Positions 44,763 through 58,454 of a DNA stretch of 64,000 nucleotides are shown here, one piece after another. The stretch covers positions 43,900,711 to 43,964,710 of the forward strand of contig CM061245.1 in NCBI GenBank assembly GCA_030848705.1, given 5' to 3'. Origin of the DNA: Heracleum sosnowskyi (Eukaryota; Streptophyta; Magnoliopsida; Apiales; Apiaceae). A model generated the notes under the pieces. That model did no database searches, had not been told where the DNA came from, and worked only from the letters and a program-made list of their open reading frames with translations. The stretch's first letter is position 1; the number at the start of each line of letters is the position of its first letter. A program made the position numbers and the translations under genes.

Positions 44763-45321
44763 TCTATACTATTATATTAAAGACGAAACATTAAAAGTTT
44801 TGTAGTCTGGTCCTGAAAATTTTTGTAGTCTGGTCACGCCATTCATAGCCGTTAGATATTTCTGATCAAATCGATGAGAACCGTTAGATAAAATATTAAA
44901 ATTATTATATAGAATATCTTTTCTATTTTTCCTAACTAAAACATCTCATTTTCCAAAAATATTGCAGGCAGTTTCATTTAATAAAATAACATAATAAGGT
45001 TATAATTATTAATAACTAACTCATTACCATTTTTAGCCAAAGTGTATATTCTTTTTTATATTTTTTAACTAAAATTTCTACTAGTCTATTTTTCCTAACT
45101 AAAATCTCTCATTTTCCAAAAATATCACGAACAATTCTATTTAATAAAATAAAATAATAATATTATAATTATTAATGACTAACTGATTAGCTTTTTTTTC
45201 CAAAACGTATATTATTTTTAATATTTTCTAACTAATATTTCTCCTAACTAAAACCTCAAAAATATCACGGGCTATTCCATTTAGTAGCATAAAATACTAA
45301 TATTATAAATCTATCTCTCTA
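44763..45321 (+). mobile_element. Helitron unit 1, 5' part
   Basis: It starts TCTATACTATTATATTAAAG after an A, the plant Helitron 5' signature, directly after a (TA)n run. No 3' hairpin is seen before the next unit starts, so it is truncated. It contains TTTTCCAAAAATATCACGAA-type internal repeats. Confidence 0.6.
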
Positions 45322-46123
45322 TCTATACTATATTATTAAAGACGAAACATTGAAAGTTTTGGTACCTATTTTTTGATACGGTACTTGCCTTATTTAATTG
45401 TTTATTTAATTATTATAAAAATTATTATAATCAGTTATCATTTCAGTTAAAATACATTACCATTTTTTAAAAAAAAAATCACGGGCAATTTCCTTTTCAG
45501 CTAAAATATGTTACTTTTTCTATTTTTCTTGCTAAAATTCCTCATTTTCCAAATATATCACGAAAAAACCCTTACTTATTTATTTTAAACCTATTTTAAT
45601 ACTTTTAATTGACAATTACTTTTCCCCTCTTTTTCTAAAAAAATCGAGGGCAATTAACTTTTTCAGCTAAAACATGTTATATTTTCTATTTTTCTTACTA
45701 AAATCCGTCCTTTTCCAAATATATCACGGGCAAACCCTTACTTATTTACTTTAAAATCTATTTTAATATTTTTTAATTGACAATTACCTTTTTCAACTAA
45801 AACATGTCACCTTTTCTATTTTTCTTACTAAAACCCCTATTTTTTTCAAAAATATCACGGGCAAATCGGTACTTTTATATTTTAAAATTTAACGAAAATA
45901 TGTTACTTTCTATTTTTCTTACTAAAACCCCTCTTTTTCCAAAGTATCACGGGTAAACCGTTACTTATTTATTTTAAAATTCATTTTAATACTTTTAATT
46001 ATTTAAAAATGTTAAACATGCCTACTTATTTTTTTAATAAATGCAATTAATAAAATATAAAATATAAATAATAAAATTAACAATTATTAAAAACAATATG
46101 TGCATCACACGAGTTTTAAGCTA
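45322..46123 (+). mobile_element. Helitron unit 2
   Basis: It starts TCTATACTATATTATTAAAG and ends with the degenerate 3' hairpin GTGCATCACACGAGTTTTAA then GCTA, where the next unit begins. About seven copies of the CCAAAAATATCACGGGCAA motif lie inside. No coding region is seen. Confidence 0.62.
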
Positions 46124-46849
46124 TATTATTAAAGACAAAACATTAAAAATTTGGTAGTCGGACGGACGGTCGGTACTTGGTGATTTTACTTAATTACACT
46201 TACTTATTTTTTTAAAAACTATCACTAAATAATAACATTATTTATAACCAATTACCTTTTCAGCTAAAATACATTACCTTTTTTTATTTTTATTTTAACA
46301 AATTCCTCTCTTTTTCTTAAAAAAAACACGGGCAATTATTATTTTTAACAAAACATGTTACTCTTTCTATTTTTCCTTACTAAAATCTCTCATTTTCCAA
46401 AAATATCACGGACAAACCATTACTTATTTATTTACTTTTAATTATGATTACTTTTCAGCTGAAACATGTTACTTTTTCTATTTTTTCATTTTCTAAAAAA
46501 ATATTATTAAATAATAAAATTTTAATAACCAACTACCTTTTTAGCTAAATACACTACATTTTTTATTTTTTCTAACAAAATCCTCTATTTTTCTAAAAAA
46601 TCACGGACAATTACCTTTTTCAACTAAAACATGTTACTCTTTCTATTTTATCTTACTAACCCTCCCATTTTCCAAAAATATCACGGGCAAACAGTTATTA
46701 ATGTATTTTAAAATCTTTAATTATTTAAAAAAGTTTAACACGCTTACTTATTTTTTTTAACAAATGCAAATTAATAGAATATTAAAACATAAATAATAAA
46801 AATAATAATTATTAATAACAATCTGTGCATCGCACGGGTTTTAAGCTAG
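46124..46849 (+). mobile_element. Helitron unit 3
   Basis: It begins at TATTATTAAAGACAAAACAT without the leading TCTATAC and ends with a clear 3' terminus: hairpin GTGC-ATC-GCAC, then GGGTTTTAAG and CTAG followed by T. Internal CACGGGCAA-type repeats are present. Non-coding. Confidence 0.68.
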
Positions 46850-48105
46850 TACTATATTATTAAAGCCGAAACATTGAAAGTTTTGGTTTTCGGTTAACAG
46901 TCGGTTTTTGGTTTTCGGTACTTTTTCTAATTAATAAATTAATAATATAATCAAAATTCAGGAAACTTTTATTCTACATTAATATTTCACTATATTTTAC
47001 TACATAAAAATCAAATAATATTGAAATCTAATAAAAAAAATGGAAATGTGGGATCTAATTTGTTTCAATTTAGGACACACTGCTACAAATATACTTCTTT
47101 CTTTTTAGATAACGAAAGCTAATACAAATCAAATCTTTTTAATACTCTATTTAATAAATAATAAAATAATATAAAAATATTAACTAACTGATTGCCTTTT
47201 ATAATTAAAAAAAATCTAACAAAATCTACTCATTTTCCAAAAATATCACGACAATTACCTTTAAATTAAAACATAATATCTTTTATATTTGTTATCACTA
47301 AAATCTCTATTTTTCAAAAATATGAGGTGCAATACTTACTTATTTATTTTAAAATCTATTTTAATACTCTATTTAATAAATAATAAAATAATATAAAAAT
47401 ATTAACTAGATGATTGCCTTTTATAATTAAAACATTTTTTTCTAACAAAATCTACTTCTTTTCCAAAAATATCACGGGCAATTACCTTTAAATTAAAATA
47501 TATTACCTTTTATATTTGTTATCACTAAAATATCTCTTTTCCAAAAATATCAAGTGCAACCCTTACTTATATATTTTAAAACTTATTGTAATACTTTTAA
47601 TTATTAAAAAAACTTACCTATTTTAACAAGTGAACGTATTTTTTAACAAATACAATTAATATAATTAAAACACATCTAAAAATATTATAGGTAGTTACTT
47701 TTTTTTTAATTAAAACATGTTAGCTTTCCTATTTGTCCTTATTAAAAAAACTTACTTATTTTAACATGTCAACGTATTTTTTTAATAAATACAAGTAATA
47801 TAATTAAAACACTTCTAAAAATATCACGGGAAATTACTTTTTTTAATTAAAACATGTTAGATCTTCTATATATCCTTATTATTAATATTATTTTATTATA
47901 AAATAATATTAATAATACCTCTTTTATCTTCATCAGCCCCATCTGTATTTTTTAATATTTTTTTTACGTTCCAATTAATATTTAAGTTTCTCATTTTATA
48001 ATTTATCATATTAATTTTTACTTTTATTTTAATATTTTCCGTTCACATTAAATTTTTTAGTTTATTATTTTTTAAGGCATGTGCCTTGCACGGGTTATAG
48101 GCTAG
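46850..48105 (+). mobile_element. Helitron unit 4
   Basis: It follows the CTAG of unit 3 directly (TACTATATTATTAAAGCC) and ends with hairpin GTGC-CTT-GCAC, GGGTTATAGG and CTAG before T. The internal duplicated segment TTTAATACTCTATTTAATAA occurs near 47140 and 47365. Non-coding. Confidence 0.68.
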
Positions 48106-48132
48106 TGTATATATATATATATATATATATAT

Positions 48133-48835
48133 AGGGTCTTATTCAACTAGAAACCTGTACTAATTAAAAACTATAAACTGCACCACACACAGTTAAAATA
48201 CACCCTCTCACATACAACCCCACCTAATCCCCTCCATTCGTAATTATATTTTTCCCGTTAATTGGTGATCTTTTTTTGAAATCTGACTTCACTGTATTTT
48301 TTTTCATCTCGCAACAATTAGTTTGCATACCATATTTGATATATTTCGACGATAAATCACTATTTATGCTTGCGAGAATCACTAAAATGTTGGTGATTCA
48401 TGTAAGAATAAATAGTGATTTCTTCGTAAATGTTGTGATTTTTTCTCCAGACCTATACGTAAATTACAAATTTTGTACTGCAAAATCACTAAATTTATAC
48501 GTATAAAAAAATAAATCGCTAGATCTATGCTGAAATCACTATTTATTATTACAGAAACCATTAAAATTTTAGTACTCCATAATATAGCACATATGGTGTG
48601 CATATTGATCGTTGGAAGATGGAGAAAAATATAGTAAAGTCGGATTTCAAAAAAAGTTCACCGATTCACGGGAAAAATCAAATTAAAAATGAAGGGAATT
48701 AGGTGGGATTGTGTATGTGATGGTGTATTTTAACTGTGTGTGGTGTAGTAGAGGGCCATTAGATTAGATTAATCTAAGGGCTTAGATTAGTTTTTAGTTT
48801 CTATTTTAATTTTAGTTTTTAGTTGAACAAAAGCT
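48133..48835. mobile_element. Foldback MITE of about 0.7 kb
   Basis: The two halves are near-perfect inverted copies. AATCTGACTTCACTG near 48280 is mirrored by a related sequence near 48640, and ACACACAGTTAAAATACACC near 48187 by GGTGTATTTTAACTGTGTGT near 48725. The ends pair (AGGGTCTTATTCAACTAGAA with its inverse ending TTAGTTGAACAAAAGCTT) and the flanks are TA repeats. One arm is related to 55080-55300. No coding region. Confidence 0.8.
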
Positions 48836-49009
48836 TATATAATATATATATAGGTTTGTGCTCACGTGAGAACTCTTGTTTATTTGAGATATGAGATCTA
48901 ATCTCAGCCCTTCAAATATTATCCCCTCCATTTAATCACAACCGTACAAAAATAAAAAGAAAAATATTAAGACAAATACAAAGATTTCGTATATTGATTA
49001 GCATTCAAT

Positions 49010-49040
49010 TTGTCTCCTCTCTGTTCTCTCTCTCTCTCTC

Positions 49041-49074
<34 letters not shown>

Positions 49075-49100
49075 ATCTCTCGATATCTTATCTCTATCTG
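49010..49100. repeat. (CT)n microsatellite in the transposase leader
   Basis: Two CT runs separated by CG, then GATATCTCT repeats, lie upstream of the transposase start. The short open frame here is a repeat artefact. Confidence 0.85.
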
Positions 49101-49235
49101 TATCGATTTTTCTTTGCTCTTTCACGTTTCTAGATGAATTTCATCTCAATAAGGCTGCTTTAGTCGTATATTTTCACATATGTTTCATCAGAGGTTAAAA
49201 TTTCAATTTGAATTCAAAATTACGTTTTGTTCATC

Positions 49236-52200
49236 ATGATTACCGAAGATTTGCTTAAGATGAGCTCAAATCAAGGTAAAGGAATCGATTTCGTTACTTC
49301 TTTGTTCATTATTTTGCTTATTTAATTTCGATTCAATCTTTTAATAGTCATTTTTTGTAAATAATTTTGTAATTCATTCTTTCTGTAACATACCGGTGAT
49401 TCGATGTAGTTTATGCTTTTGAAAGAGTATAGAATGTTGTGGTGATTTTGTGTTATATGTTAGTGATTTTATGTAATTTTCATTTATTTATTTTTTTAAT
49501 GTACACATGACTTATAATCAAACTTTAACAAGATGATTTATCTGTGATTTTATTAATTTTTTTCCTAAATATTAGTAGTTTCCTAGTAGTTTCCTCATCA
49601 CTTCTGCAACTAGAGGTGTCACGTATCATTAGTTTAGTTCTAATTGGTGTTTATGCTTGGAGATGTATTGATCAGAATGTTGTGGTGATTTTTGTTTAAT
49701 ATGTTAGCGATTTAATGTAATTTTCATTCATTTGTATTTTTAATGTGCACAGTGCTAAGATGTTATGTTGTGATTTTGTTTTGTAACTTGGTGATTTTTT
49801 GAATTTTTAGTTTTTTTGTGTATTTTTAATATGCACATGACTTATAATCAAACTGTACTAAAATGTTTTATTATGGTGATATTTCTTTATTTATAGTGAT
49901 GTCCTATACAAATTGATTCTCTATTATTGTGACTTTGATTAGGTTTTTATGTTAGATTGTAGACTGTCTTTTTGTTCAGTTTTAGTTTATTTCAGCATTC
50001 TTAATCTTCTTTGGCTTTGAATTATTGTTTTGTAGCTATTAGTTTTGGTGAAGAAATTTCTGAGGTAAGTAACACCTATTATTCAGATGACAATGAAGAA
50101 ATTGAGTCTGGTTGTATGGTTACTCCTGGTGGCCATAAGTATTATGTTCCTATTTCTGTTGAATACAATCTAAAACCGTTCATTAGTAAATCCTTTCAAT
50201 CTTTGGAATCTGGTATTGCTTTTTATAGTGAGTATGGAGTGTTGAGTGGTTTTAGTGTACGTCGGAGTGCTGAGAAAACACATTCGGATGGTACTGTAAT
50301 TAGTAAGTACTTGCTTTGCAATAGAGCTGGGTTTACTGATGTTAAGATGAGTTGTTCAGAGGGTAGCAAAAGTAAAGTTGGTTAGAGGAGGAGGACTAAG
50401 TCAGGAAGATGTGGTTGTGAAGCTAAACTGGTCTTAAAATTTTCTCCTGGAAATATATATTATGTTTCAAATTTCGTTGAAGCGCATAATCATCCGTTGG
50501 TTCCTGAAGATTGTAGACATTTTTTAAAAGGTAGTCGTAAAATGTCGACTTGTTCTATGAATTTTGTTTTTGATGCTAGTAAAGTCAATATTGGAACAAT
50601 GAAATCGTTTAGAATGATGAAGGAGCTGGTTAAGGGTTATGAAAATGTTGGTGCTACGTCAAGAGAGTTTAGGAATTTCGATAGAGATTTGAAAACGTTT
50701 ATTGGTGTTGCTGATGCTCAAATGATTATTGAGAAATTCAAGGTTAAACAAGAAACAGATCCTGGTTTTTTCTATGCCCGTGATGTTGATCCTGCTGGCA
50801 ATCTTACAAAATTGTTTTGGGCTGATTCCACGGCAAGAAGAAATTACGAGCTTTACGGAGATGCTGTTTCTTTTGATCCAACGTTTAATACCAATAAGTA
50901 AGTAGTATTTTCTGAGTTCAGATAATATAGTTTGTTTTACAGAGCAATAAGTTTTACATATAGTGATTTTTCAGTTATTACTGGTGATTTCTTTTTTACT
51001 GGTGTGGATAAGCACAATATGGTTTTTGCTAGGTACAATATGGTTTTTGCTCCTTTTACTGGTGTGGATAAGCACAATAAATGTGTTACATTTGCATCTA
51101 CTCTTCTTTCAAAAGAAGACGTGACTCATTTTACTTGGGCATTTGAAGCACTCCTAGAAGCTATGGGTCTGTTTGTATAGTGACCGATCAGTGTGCAGCT
51201 ATGAAACAAGCTATACCCAACTGTTTTAAAGCCACCGATGATTTTCCTGCCTCTAGGCACCGTTTGTGCATGTGGCATATTACTGAAAAGTTTCCTGCTA
51301 AGGTAAATTTTCTTATGGCTTTTTTATATCCATTGTGATGCTTGCTTTCATAATGATTCAATGCATATTTTTCTAGTTATAGAAAAATACATATGGTCTT
51401 CCTACATTTAACTGTGTTTATTCCTACATTTTTTTAGCTTGGCAACTTCTTGTGCAAAGAAACGGAGTTTATGGAAAAGATTCAAAAATACATATGGTCT
51501 TCAGTTATAGAGCAGGGTTGGAAAGAAGTAATAAAGGAATTTAAGTTGGAAGAACATGTATGGTTATCGAAAATGTATGATATGAGGCAGTCATGGATCC
51601 CTGCATATTTTCGTGATAAACCAATGTATGGGTTGATTCGGACGACGTCGAGGTCTGAGAGTGAAAACTATTTTTTTAGCCAGTTTCATCAATGTGGGAG
51701 TACATTGTCCGAATTTTATATTCGGTTCGAAAATGCAATGGATAAGCAACGTAATGAAACAAAGAGGTTGAATCATGAGTGTGCATCTGCCAAACCAGTT
51801 ACAGTTTCTAAACTATTCCTTGAGGATGATGCTGCAGAGTTATACACTCGTGCAATTTTTTACAAAATCCAAGAAGAAATTTTGGCTGCTCGTGATGATA
51901 TGAGAATTCAAACCATTGGCCCGGAGGTAAATGGTATGAAGTGCTATGAAATGAAGGATGTCAAAATTAAAGACAAGATTTTTCAGGTAATTAGTAGTGC
52001 GCGATGTTATGTGGTGATTTTGTTTTGTAACTTGGTGATAATTCTCAATCTTTTCAGTTTCTTATTTTTTTTAATGTGCACATGAAGATTTAGTCTTAGA
52101 CTCTTACAACGAGCGTCCAGTGACTGAAGCACATAGTCTAATATTTATCAATAGTTTTCGCTGTGAAGCATTTTTGTGAGCCAAAATCTGGATAATCAAC

Positions 52201-53217
52201 GCTTCATTTGTTCCACATCCTGCAAAGTACAATTAGATGAAATTACACATTGATTAATCCATGGAGAAATGAACTAAAACATTTAGAGCATGACCAACAA
52301 AGTTTTGAATTATTAAATTTTGAATTTGGACACGTGAATTGTGAGTAAAATATTGGTAGTTTAATCATCTCACAGTAGCTTTTGTCAATACGAGTATCAT
52401 TTTCTTGCATATGCTTGATTCATTGTTCATCATTCTAACTACCCTTTTTGTATTTGTTACATCATAACTACCCTATGTTGTAACTTTATAATAAATTTTG
52501 GTGATTTTGTTCAGCTATTCTAATCATTTTTTCTGGTTCATTCTTGTCTTTTTTTAGGTTGAAGTGAGTAAGACTCATGCAAATTGCTCTTGCAAAAAAT
52601 TTCTAATGTGCGGCATTCCTTGTAGGCACGCATTTTGTGCACTAAATCATTTTGAAGTGGTAAAGATACCTAGGCGACTTGTTTTTAATCGTTGGATGAA
52701 AAATGCTGAAAATAAGGCTTCATTGAAAGATTTTGGCATATCGGATGAGCATCAGAACAAGGAATCTGTTTCTGCAGAATTGACAAATGTATGGTTTAAT
52801 TTTCATAAGTGTGTTACTGTAGCAGGAATTGATCTTCAAAAACTGAAACTTATCAGTAAAACAGTAAAGGAATTGCGTGATTCTTTTCTTGATGACGGTG
52901 CAAGCTTTAGCAAGAACGATTTTATGGGGAATTTGATTGGCAAGAAACCAGCTGGAGATATCACCATTCATCCACCATTACAATGTAAGAATAAAGGGTC
53001 TGGTCTTAAAAGGCTTCGTAGCGAAAGGGAGAAAGCGGTAGACAAACTAAAGAAAAAGAAGAGGCAATGCAAATTATGTAATTCTGTAGTTCATGATAAA
53101 AGAACCTGCCCTCAAAATATGAAAGTTGCAGGTGCCAAAGTTCAGGCGGAAGTTCAGACAGAATTGTCAGTTGCAGGAGCGGAAGTTGAGACAGAAGTTG
53201 CAGAAATGTCACACTAG
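49236..53217 (+). pseudogene. FAR1/FRS-type MULE transposase gene, two lesions
   Basis: The gene model has five exons: 49236-49275 (MITEDLLKMSSNQ), 50036-about 50897, 51033-51302, 51438-51986 and 52558-53217, all with GT-AG borders. Exon 2 encodes the FAR1 DNA-binding region (GIAFYSEYGVLSGFSVR, CGCEAKLVLKFSP, FVEAHNHPLVP) and the start of the MULE transposase core (VSFDPTFNTNKYNMVFAPF across the intron). Exon 3 continues TFASTLLSKEDVTHFTWAF and TDQCAAMKQAI. Exon 4 covers the rest of the core. Exon 5 has the SWIM finger (CSCKKFLMCGIPCRHAF) and a CCHC-like CKLCNSVVHDKRTC. Lesions are TAG at 50383-50385 within the DNA-binding region and a frameshift near 51167 before CIVTDQ. It would bind the element's ends and cut them in the nucleus; this copy looks dead. 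Confidence 0.85.
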
Positions 53218-53909
53218 TTACACATGTTTAATTTTGGTGATTTGTGTTTTAAAATTTTCATACTTGGACATATTTTGCCAATTTTTGTCTAAAGCTGGTA
53301 ATTTTTTGTCAACTATTGGTAATTTTTGCCAAATTAGTAAAGCTTTTGTTTAAATTATTTGTTCATATGTCATAATAGTTTTACATTGCCTTTTTGTTTT
53401 AAAGTTTTATGTACCTATTTTTTGTCCATTTTGATGAGAAATGGCCCCATATGACACAATTATAAGACAAATGGCCCAAAATTGCACAATTGAAAAAAAT
53501 GGCCCAAAATATCACATTAAAACGCTATATCGTCTAACGTTCTAAAATCGTTGTTTAAAAGTAGGTGATTATTACCTTAATATCAATTCAAATCGTTGTT
53601 TAAAAGTAGAATTAGAAGCTCAGTCGCCGGTGGTTATGAAAGAAGGTGAGTATATTGGGAACTGTGAGAGAGAAAGAGGGTGAAGTTAAGCGTGGGTGGG
53701 GGTGTCAGGGTGTGTCTGTAACCGTTATATATTTTGACTTTTTAATTTGTGTTTTAATAGAAGAAACCACCCCTGAAGTTACTAATATTTACAAAAAAAA
53801 CCACCGAATTTTTTCAGTTAAAGCTAACAAGATGAATGGCTGAGATTGAATCTCATATCTCACACAAAATGCAGTTCTCAATAGAGCGCGACCCTATATA
53901 TATATATAT

Positions 53910-55022
<1,113 letters not shown>

Positions 55023-55030
55023 ATATATAT

Positions 55031-55352
55031 AGGCTAGTGATCAAATACAAACCTTGTTTAAAATACAAACTAAGAACCAATCTAATCCCTTAGATTAATC
55101 TAATCTAATGACCCCCCTATATGCACAACACACAACTAAAATACACCCTCCCACACTCAATCACACCTATTCCCCTTCGTTTTTAATTTGACTTTTCCCG
55201 TCAATCGGAGAGCTTTTTTTGAAATCCGACTTCACCGTATTTTTCTCCATCTCCCAACGATCAATTTGCATACCATATGTGCTATGTTTTAACGCGATTT
55301 GAAAAAAAAATTAGTTTGTAGTCTAAGAGTGGTTTGTATTAGAGTAAACCCC
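55031..55352. mobile_element. MITE related to the foldback at 48133
   Basis: The ends AGGCTAGTGATCAAATACAA...ACAAACTAAG and the inverse of TAGTTTGTAG...GTTTGTATTAGAGTAAACCC form imperfect inverted repeats flanked by TATATA. The middle (55120-55290) matches one arm of 48133-48835. No gene. Confidence 0.65.
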
Positions 55353-55553
55353 TATATATATGACAATGTATTGGTCCAAGAAAATAAAAAATCAAACTAT
55401 ATAAAGAAAAGTAATATGTAAATAATTTTAATATTATCTACCCAAATGCAAATTTTACAGAATATATTTTATTTGATAATTTATATAATTTTGTAGATAT
55501 TTATTTTACAAATTTTATTCTAATATTTTTTTTAAACAAATAAATTCTAATAT

Positions 55554-55581
55554 CGCTGCGAAACGCGGCTTAGTAACCTAG
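55554..55581 (+). mobile_element. Helitron-like 3' terminus, second copy
   Basis: CGCTGCGAAACGCGGCTTAG then TAACCTAG before T. It is nearly the same as 11043-11070, hairpin included. The 5' end was not found; the preceding 200 bases are AT-rich and noncoding. Confidence 0.5.
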
Positions 55582-56305
55582 TTATGTAACGACCGGTTAA
55601 ACACATCATTTAATAAGCAAAATGGACATTTAATAAACAAAGAGACTTAAGAGTAATTTCTCATTTATGACATTTAGCAATACCATTTTTTTATTGTACC
55701 AAAATTGACTACTTTTTTGATTAATTGCATCATCATTTTTTCGAATTGGAGATCGCAAAGGCATCATGATTCCTCTTTCTTTTTCCGAGGTAATTTTAAC
55801 ACACATTTATTTTTCAATACACACATATTTTTGATAAATTATAATCCCTTTTTTTGGTTAAGTTCATTTATACAGTAATTCTTTTTAATGGAGGGAATAG
55901 ACTAATAATCATGATCCTTATACAATAAGTGATGAAGTTGGTGAAAATAATTTATGAAATAAGGGGAAAGTTAAATGGGACTGCACATGGGTGAAAATAT
56001 GTGAAACTGTCATTCAATCTTCTCTTCTCTGCTCAAGTGTACATGTATGTATGTTTTGTATGTGTGTGTGGTGTTTTGATTCTGTTCCTTATGTAAAACA
56101 AGTGAAGGTGTTGTCATTTTGTAAAAGTTATTGGAAACCTATTGTTTTTGAAAATCTGTTAAATTGAAGTAGCAGCAATACTCAAGTGCCACACTGGTGT
56201 TGTGTTGTCATTGTTTGAGCTAACCGATTTTATTTGGATTACAAAATAAAGGTAAGTCATTATATCAATAGTTAGTAAACTATCTATTCCTTAATAGTGA
56301 GTGTA
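55582..56305. other. Intergenic, no gene seen
   Basis: This AT-rich sequence downstream of the PPR-like gene fragment contains a short TG-rich run (TGTATGTGTGTGTGG near 56060). Nothing else was recognised. Confidence 0.6.
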
Positions 56306-58192
56306 TTACATACTTGTTTGACTACCAGAATAGCTCTTCTCTTTAGCTCTTTTATCCTTCTTATGTCCCCTCCCCTTCTTCTCACGTAACTTCTTTCCTC
56401 CCCTTTCTGGTTTCTGATGCAGCTTCCGCATACGGAACCCTTTGAGACCTTCCTCGTGTCTAGGCACTCTACTAAGTTGTATGTTGAGTTCCTCTGCCAG
56501 GGCTAGTACCTCATCTTCAGTCTTGTTTTCTGGGCAATTCAGTACACTGTTGAGGAGATTCCTACGTACAGTGAATCCCTTCTCCATCTGGAATAGTAGA
56601 TTTATACATTAAATCACATTTGTAATAAGCATACATAGGGGTAAAAAGATGCAATTAGAATTACCATTTTCCTTATGATTGAAACTACAGTTTCTGTTTT
56701 TTCTGCAATGACATAAGCTTTGACCATAAGCTCACATGTCATTGAATTTTGTTCAGTGTCAGCTTCTTTTAATTTCTGCTCCAGCTCTATAGCTTTCTTC
56801 ACCTAAAAGTACAAAACAGTTTTCACTAGAATCAGAATACACACCTTTAGGAGAACTACTTTGAGATTTGTTTTTACCTCCTTGCTTTTGATGTGAGCAT
56901 ATATTGCTGCGTTGAATGAATTGGTGTCAGGTTTCAAATGGTAAGAATGCATTGCCTCAAATAATCCCTTAGCTTTAATACGATCCTCTTTATTCACAAA
57001 GTGTACAATTATACAGTTTATGGCAGTAAGGAACTTGTACTCTGGATTAGATTTTTGGAGAGTCTTCAGCTGCATGTTTTTAAATTTGCATTAGTAACAT
57101 ATATTGGAATCAGTCAAGAAAAAACAATTTTTAGTGCCCTGTAAATTTATGTATCCACACAAAGGGGATTTTAAAGATCTGGCATCATTATATTTAGAGT
57201 TTTAGTAAGGTTTTGTCCTGGTTCAACTGGAGACTATTGGCGACTAGTGTCTAGGTAGTGGTAAGTCTGGTATTTTCTATCATGTCAGTGGCTTGCATTG
57301 TGATTCTTATTTATTATGTGACAAGCTACAGGTTTTATGCTAAGAATAGTCTACATGTAACTACCAGATTTATAAATTATACATTTTGACCATTTTGTAG
57401 GATAATGGTCAGATAACATAAATGAAGCTTTCTTATTCATCTTTCAACATAAATGAACCAACTAATTGTCTTGACCATGGTACAGGTGACTGACTAATGA
57501 AAGAAAGTTTTTTTGGTGTTAATTCAATACCTATCTGCCGAGTTGAGGGCATGGGTTTGCAATTGTACATATTTGACATTAGAAAAGAAAAGAAAAGAAG
57601 CAAACATGATATTCTGTATTACTTAAATGAGGTCAAATGTGATTTGTAATGCAATATTAAATAACTGTATATGAAATCACTAGTGTAAATAATGCATGAA
57701 ACAGTAAGAAAACGTACGTAATTCAAAACATCAAAAATGATGTCGTCCGAACATGACTTGCATGCCCTGGAAAGATGTCTGAAAGATGTAATTGGGCAGA
57801 AAGATGTTGAACCTTCAGCTGAGCTTTCAAACTGTACGAGTGCTTTGAAAGCATTCTTCATATCCTTACAATTCGCACTAGCATTAAGTGCGAAGATCTC
57901 GTTTCTTTTCACTTGTAGAGAAGTCTCGGACAAGTATGCAATCCTGGAGTACACTGGCACAGAGCTCATCGGCAATACTTCTACTACTAATAGTATCATA
58001 CACGGTTGTCATCAAAGCTTCGCTAATGCATTGGTCCTTGCTCTCATCTTTGGAAATTAAATCTTTTATAAATGACAGTCCATGTTTTGCAAGCTCTATG
58101 TTACCACATTGTACTGCTAGCTGAAGTAATTCTTCACAAAAAGTCCATGAAATGATATTCAGGATACCGTTTGCATCATAAGAGATTTTCAA
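56306..58192 (-). pseudogene. Pentatricopeptide-like gene, 3' portion (at least four exons)
   Basis: Minus-strand exons with GT-AG borders are: an upstream exon block about 57719-58190; 56878-57069 (LKTLQKSNPEYKF..., LFEAMHSYHLKPDTNSFNAA); 56665-56802 (VKKAIELEQKLKEAD...); and a last exon 56306-56587 ending in a lysine-rich tail. The phrase KPDTNSFNAAIYAH and helix-pair spacing are typical of PPR/TPR-like proteins, which usually act on RNA in mitochondria or plastids. In the upstream block two frames overlap at about 57884-57999 (LCASVLQDCILVRDF in one, LNASANCKDMKNAFKALVQF in the other), implying a frameshift or an unseen intron. The 5' end breaks at 58190 in a sequence repeated at two nearby sites, so the gene is probably disrupted. 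Confidence 0.6.
57070..57718 (-). other. Intron of the PPR-like gene
   Basis: The minus strand has a donor after GAATTAC (GTACGTTTTC, about 57717) and acceptor CATGCAG at about 57070. No other feature is recognised in these 650 bases. Confidence 0.55.
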
Positions 58193-58454
58193 TCATTAAT
58201 ACACATATAGAATACAAATGCAAGTAAGATTGGTTAAAATATGTGTGTTACCCATTCGTAATACAATGATATCAGAAAGGGGGGCACATGTCCCCTAGTA
58301 TCAACAAGAAATTTGGTACAAAGTGAAATATCTACAAATTGTCCTATATAAATATATTTACAAAATATACCTCAAAAATATTAATCAGGTGCTCAGCTGT
58401 CCTCCTTCTTCTCTTTCATTCGCATCCTACTGCCATATTTAAGAATGGAAGTGA

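Larger units (their letters stand above)
48852..53895 (+). mobile_element. Mutator-like element with FAR1-type transposase
   Basis: About 5 kb with terminal inverted repeats of about 60 bp: the left end (AGGTTTGTGCTCACGTGAGA..., GAGATATGAGATCTAATCTC AGCC) pairs with the right end (GGCTGAGATTGAATCTCATA...GAGCGCGACCCT). The interior holds a five-exon transposase gene. Flanks are TATATA runs, so the duplication cannot be resolved. The left repeat includes the palindrome CTCACGTGAG. Confidence 0.85.

Noticed and set aside
48276..48603. Open frames on both strands in the foldback
   Set aside because: They lie in the inverted-repeat centre, are short and AT-rich, and have no family resemblance.
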